Origin: Pseudolactococcus plantarum
Lineage (GTDB): Bacteria > Bacillota > Bacilli > Lactobacillales > Streptococcaceae
Direction of reading: 5' to 3'
Assembly: GCF_002441715.1 (NCBI RefSeq)
Contig: NZ_JXJX01000002.1
Coordinates: 140,104-204,103, forward strand
DNA length: 64,000 nucleotides
This document shows, one piece after another, positions 63,781 to 64,000 of the stretch. Position 1 is the stretch's first letter; the number at the start of each line of letters is the position of its first letter. A program made the position numbers and the translations under genes. Below the pieces are notes generated by a model, which worked only from the letters and a program-made list of their open reading frames with translations, ran no database searches and had not been told where the DNA came from.

Positions 63781-64000
63781 TTCCTTGTAAAATTTGCACA
63801 TGGACTGTTGCTACCTGTGGTGGATGCTTAGCAACTTCTCTTTTTTCTTGTTCAGAGACTTGCCATTCTAACGGGCTCATTGATAAAAAATCTTGTTGTA
63901 AGTGATGCGGCAGTTCAAATTCATAGTGCACTGTTGTTTGACTATAATTTGGAAAATTATCGATAAATTTATCGACAACTTCTTGATTATCATACGCAAC
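63770..64000 (-). CDS. Partial: 23S rRNA guanine-N1 methyltransferase-like protein (RlmA type), C-terminus
   Basis: The open frame enters from the right edge and gives the last 76 residues, ending VHVQILQGKKS. It holds ELPHHLQQDFLSMSPLEW, which resembles the C-terminal part of RlmA/TlrB-type methyltransferases that modify 23S rRNA helix 35. The methyltransferase core is outside the window, so the assignment rests on this tail only. Confidence 0.6.
   Translation of the reverse strand, partial: VAYDNQEVVDKFIDNFPNYSQTTVHYEFELPHHLQQDFLSMSPLEWQVSEQEKREVAKHPPQVATVHVQILQGKKS

Overview
The window is a low-GC Firmicute chromosome segment. It most probably comes from a Lactococcus-type member of the Streptococcaceae, judged from gene content and protein character rather than a database search. 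Pointers are a mannitol operon ordered mtlA-mtlR-mtlF-mtlD, a YdbC-type PC4-like protein, tandem MetQ lipoproteins ahead of MetN and MetI, ThiT and BioY vitamin-uptake proteins, PBP2B, RecR, Ddl, MurF and PrfC in streptococcal-like order, and several small Streptococcaceae families (DUF3397, DUF4811, a DUF3270-like protein). No rRNA, tRNA, CRISPR array, phage or insertion-sequence transposase was seen.

Layout. 1-4300: MurJ-like flippase, Era, and the DEAD-box helicase CshA with a long leader. 4670-8590: a repeat-rich lipoprotein, an ABC-2 exporter and a LytTR/DUF3021 regulatory pair. 8680-18710: prfC, a secreted LysM protein, murF, two PAP2 phosphatase paralogues bracketing an ABC exporter and a 23-codon membrane peptide, then ddl and recR. 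18800-33180: a type VII secretion (T7SSb) locus on the minus strand. It reads esxA-essA-esaB-essB-essC, a DUF4176 gene, two small helical partner genes, an LXG effector and a membrane protein that looks like its immunity factor, then the scar of a second effector/immunity module, a DUF4176 gene without a normal start codon, esaA, and an unknown membrane-anchored protein. 33450-43320: pbp2B, gpmA, a LysR regulator, a YjbR/HTH pair, the methionine transporter with two MetQ copies, and a short lactate-dehydrogenase-family gene. 43380-57620: TPP riboswitch-thiT, a DUF368 (PopT-type) transporter, ybaK, bioY, small genes, nadR, dedA, two U32 proteins, a MarR-controlled drug exporter, tpiA and menA. 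57700-63770: the mannitol operon with cre-like sites. The right edge cuts an rRNA methyltransferase-like gene.

How the genes work together. Much of the window serves the cell envelope: precursor synthesis (Ddl, MurF), lipid II export (MurJ-like), cross-linking (PBP2B), candidate carriers for undecaprenyl-phosphate (DUF368, DedA), PAP2 phosphatases and a LysM protein. The LysM gene and both PAP2 genes share direct repeats with an 11-bp period, followed at nearly constant distance by an extended -10. This points to one OmpR-family response regulator (WalR-like or PhoP-like) acting on all three.

The T7SS island sits between pbp2B and recR, genes that are neighbours in many streptococci, so it looks like an insertion at a core-gene boundary. 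Its best novelty candidates are the LXG effector with a glycine-rich hydrophobic core paired with a five-helix membrane protein, the 87-bp duplication scar, and the esxA promoter carrying a perfect dyad between -35 and -10.
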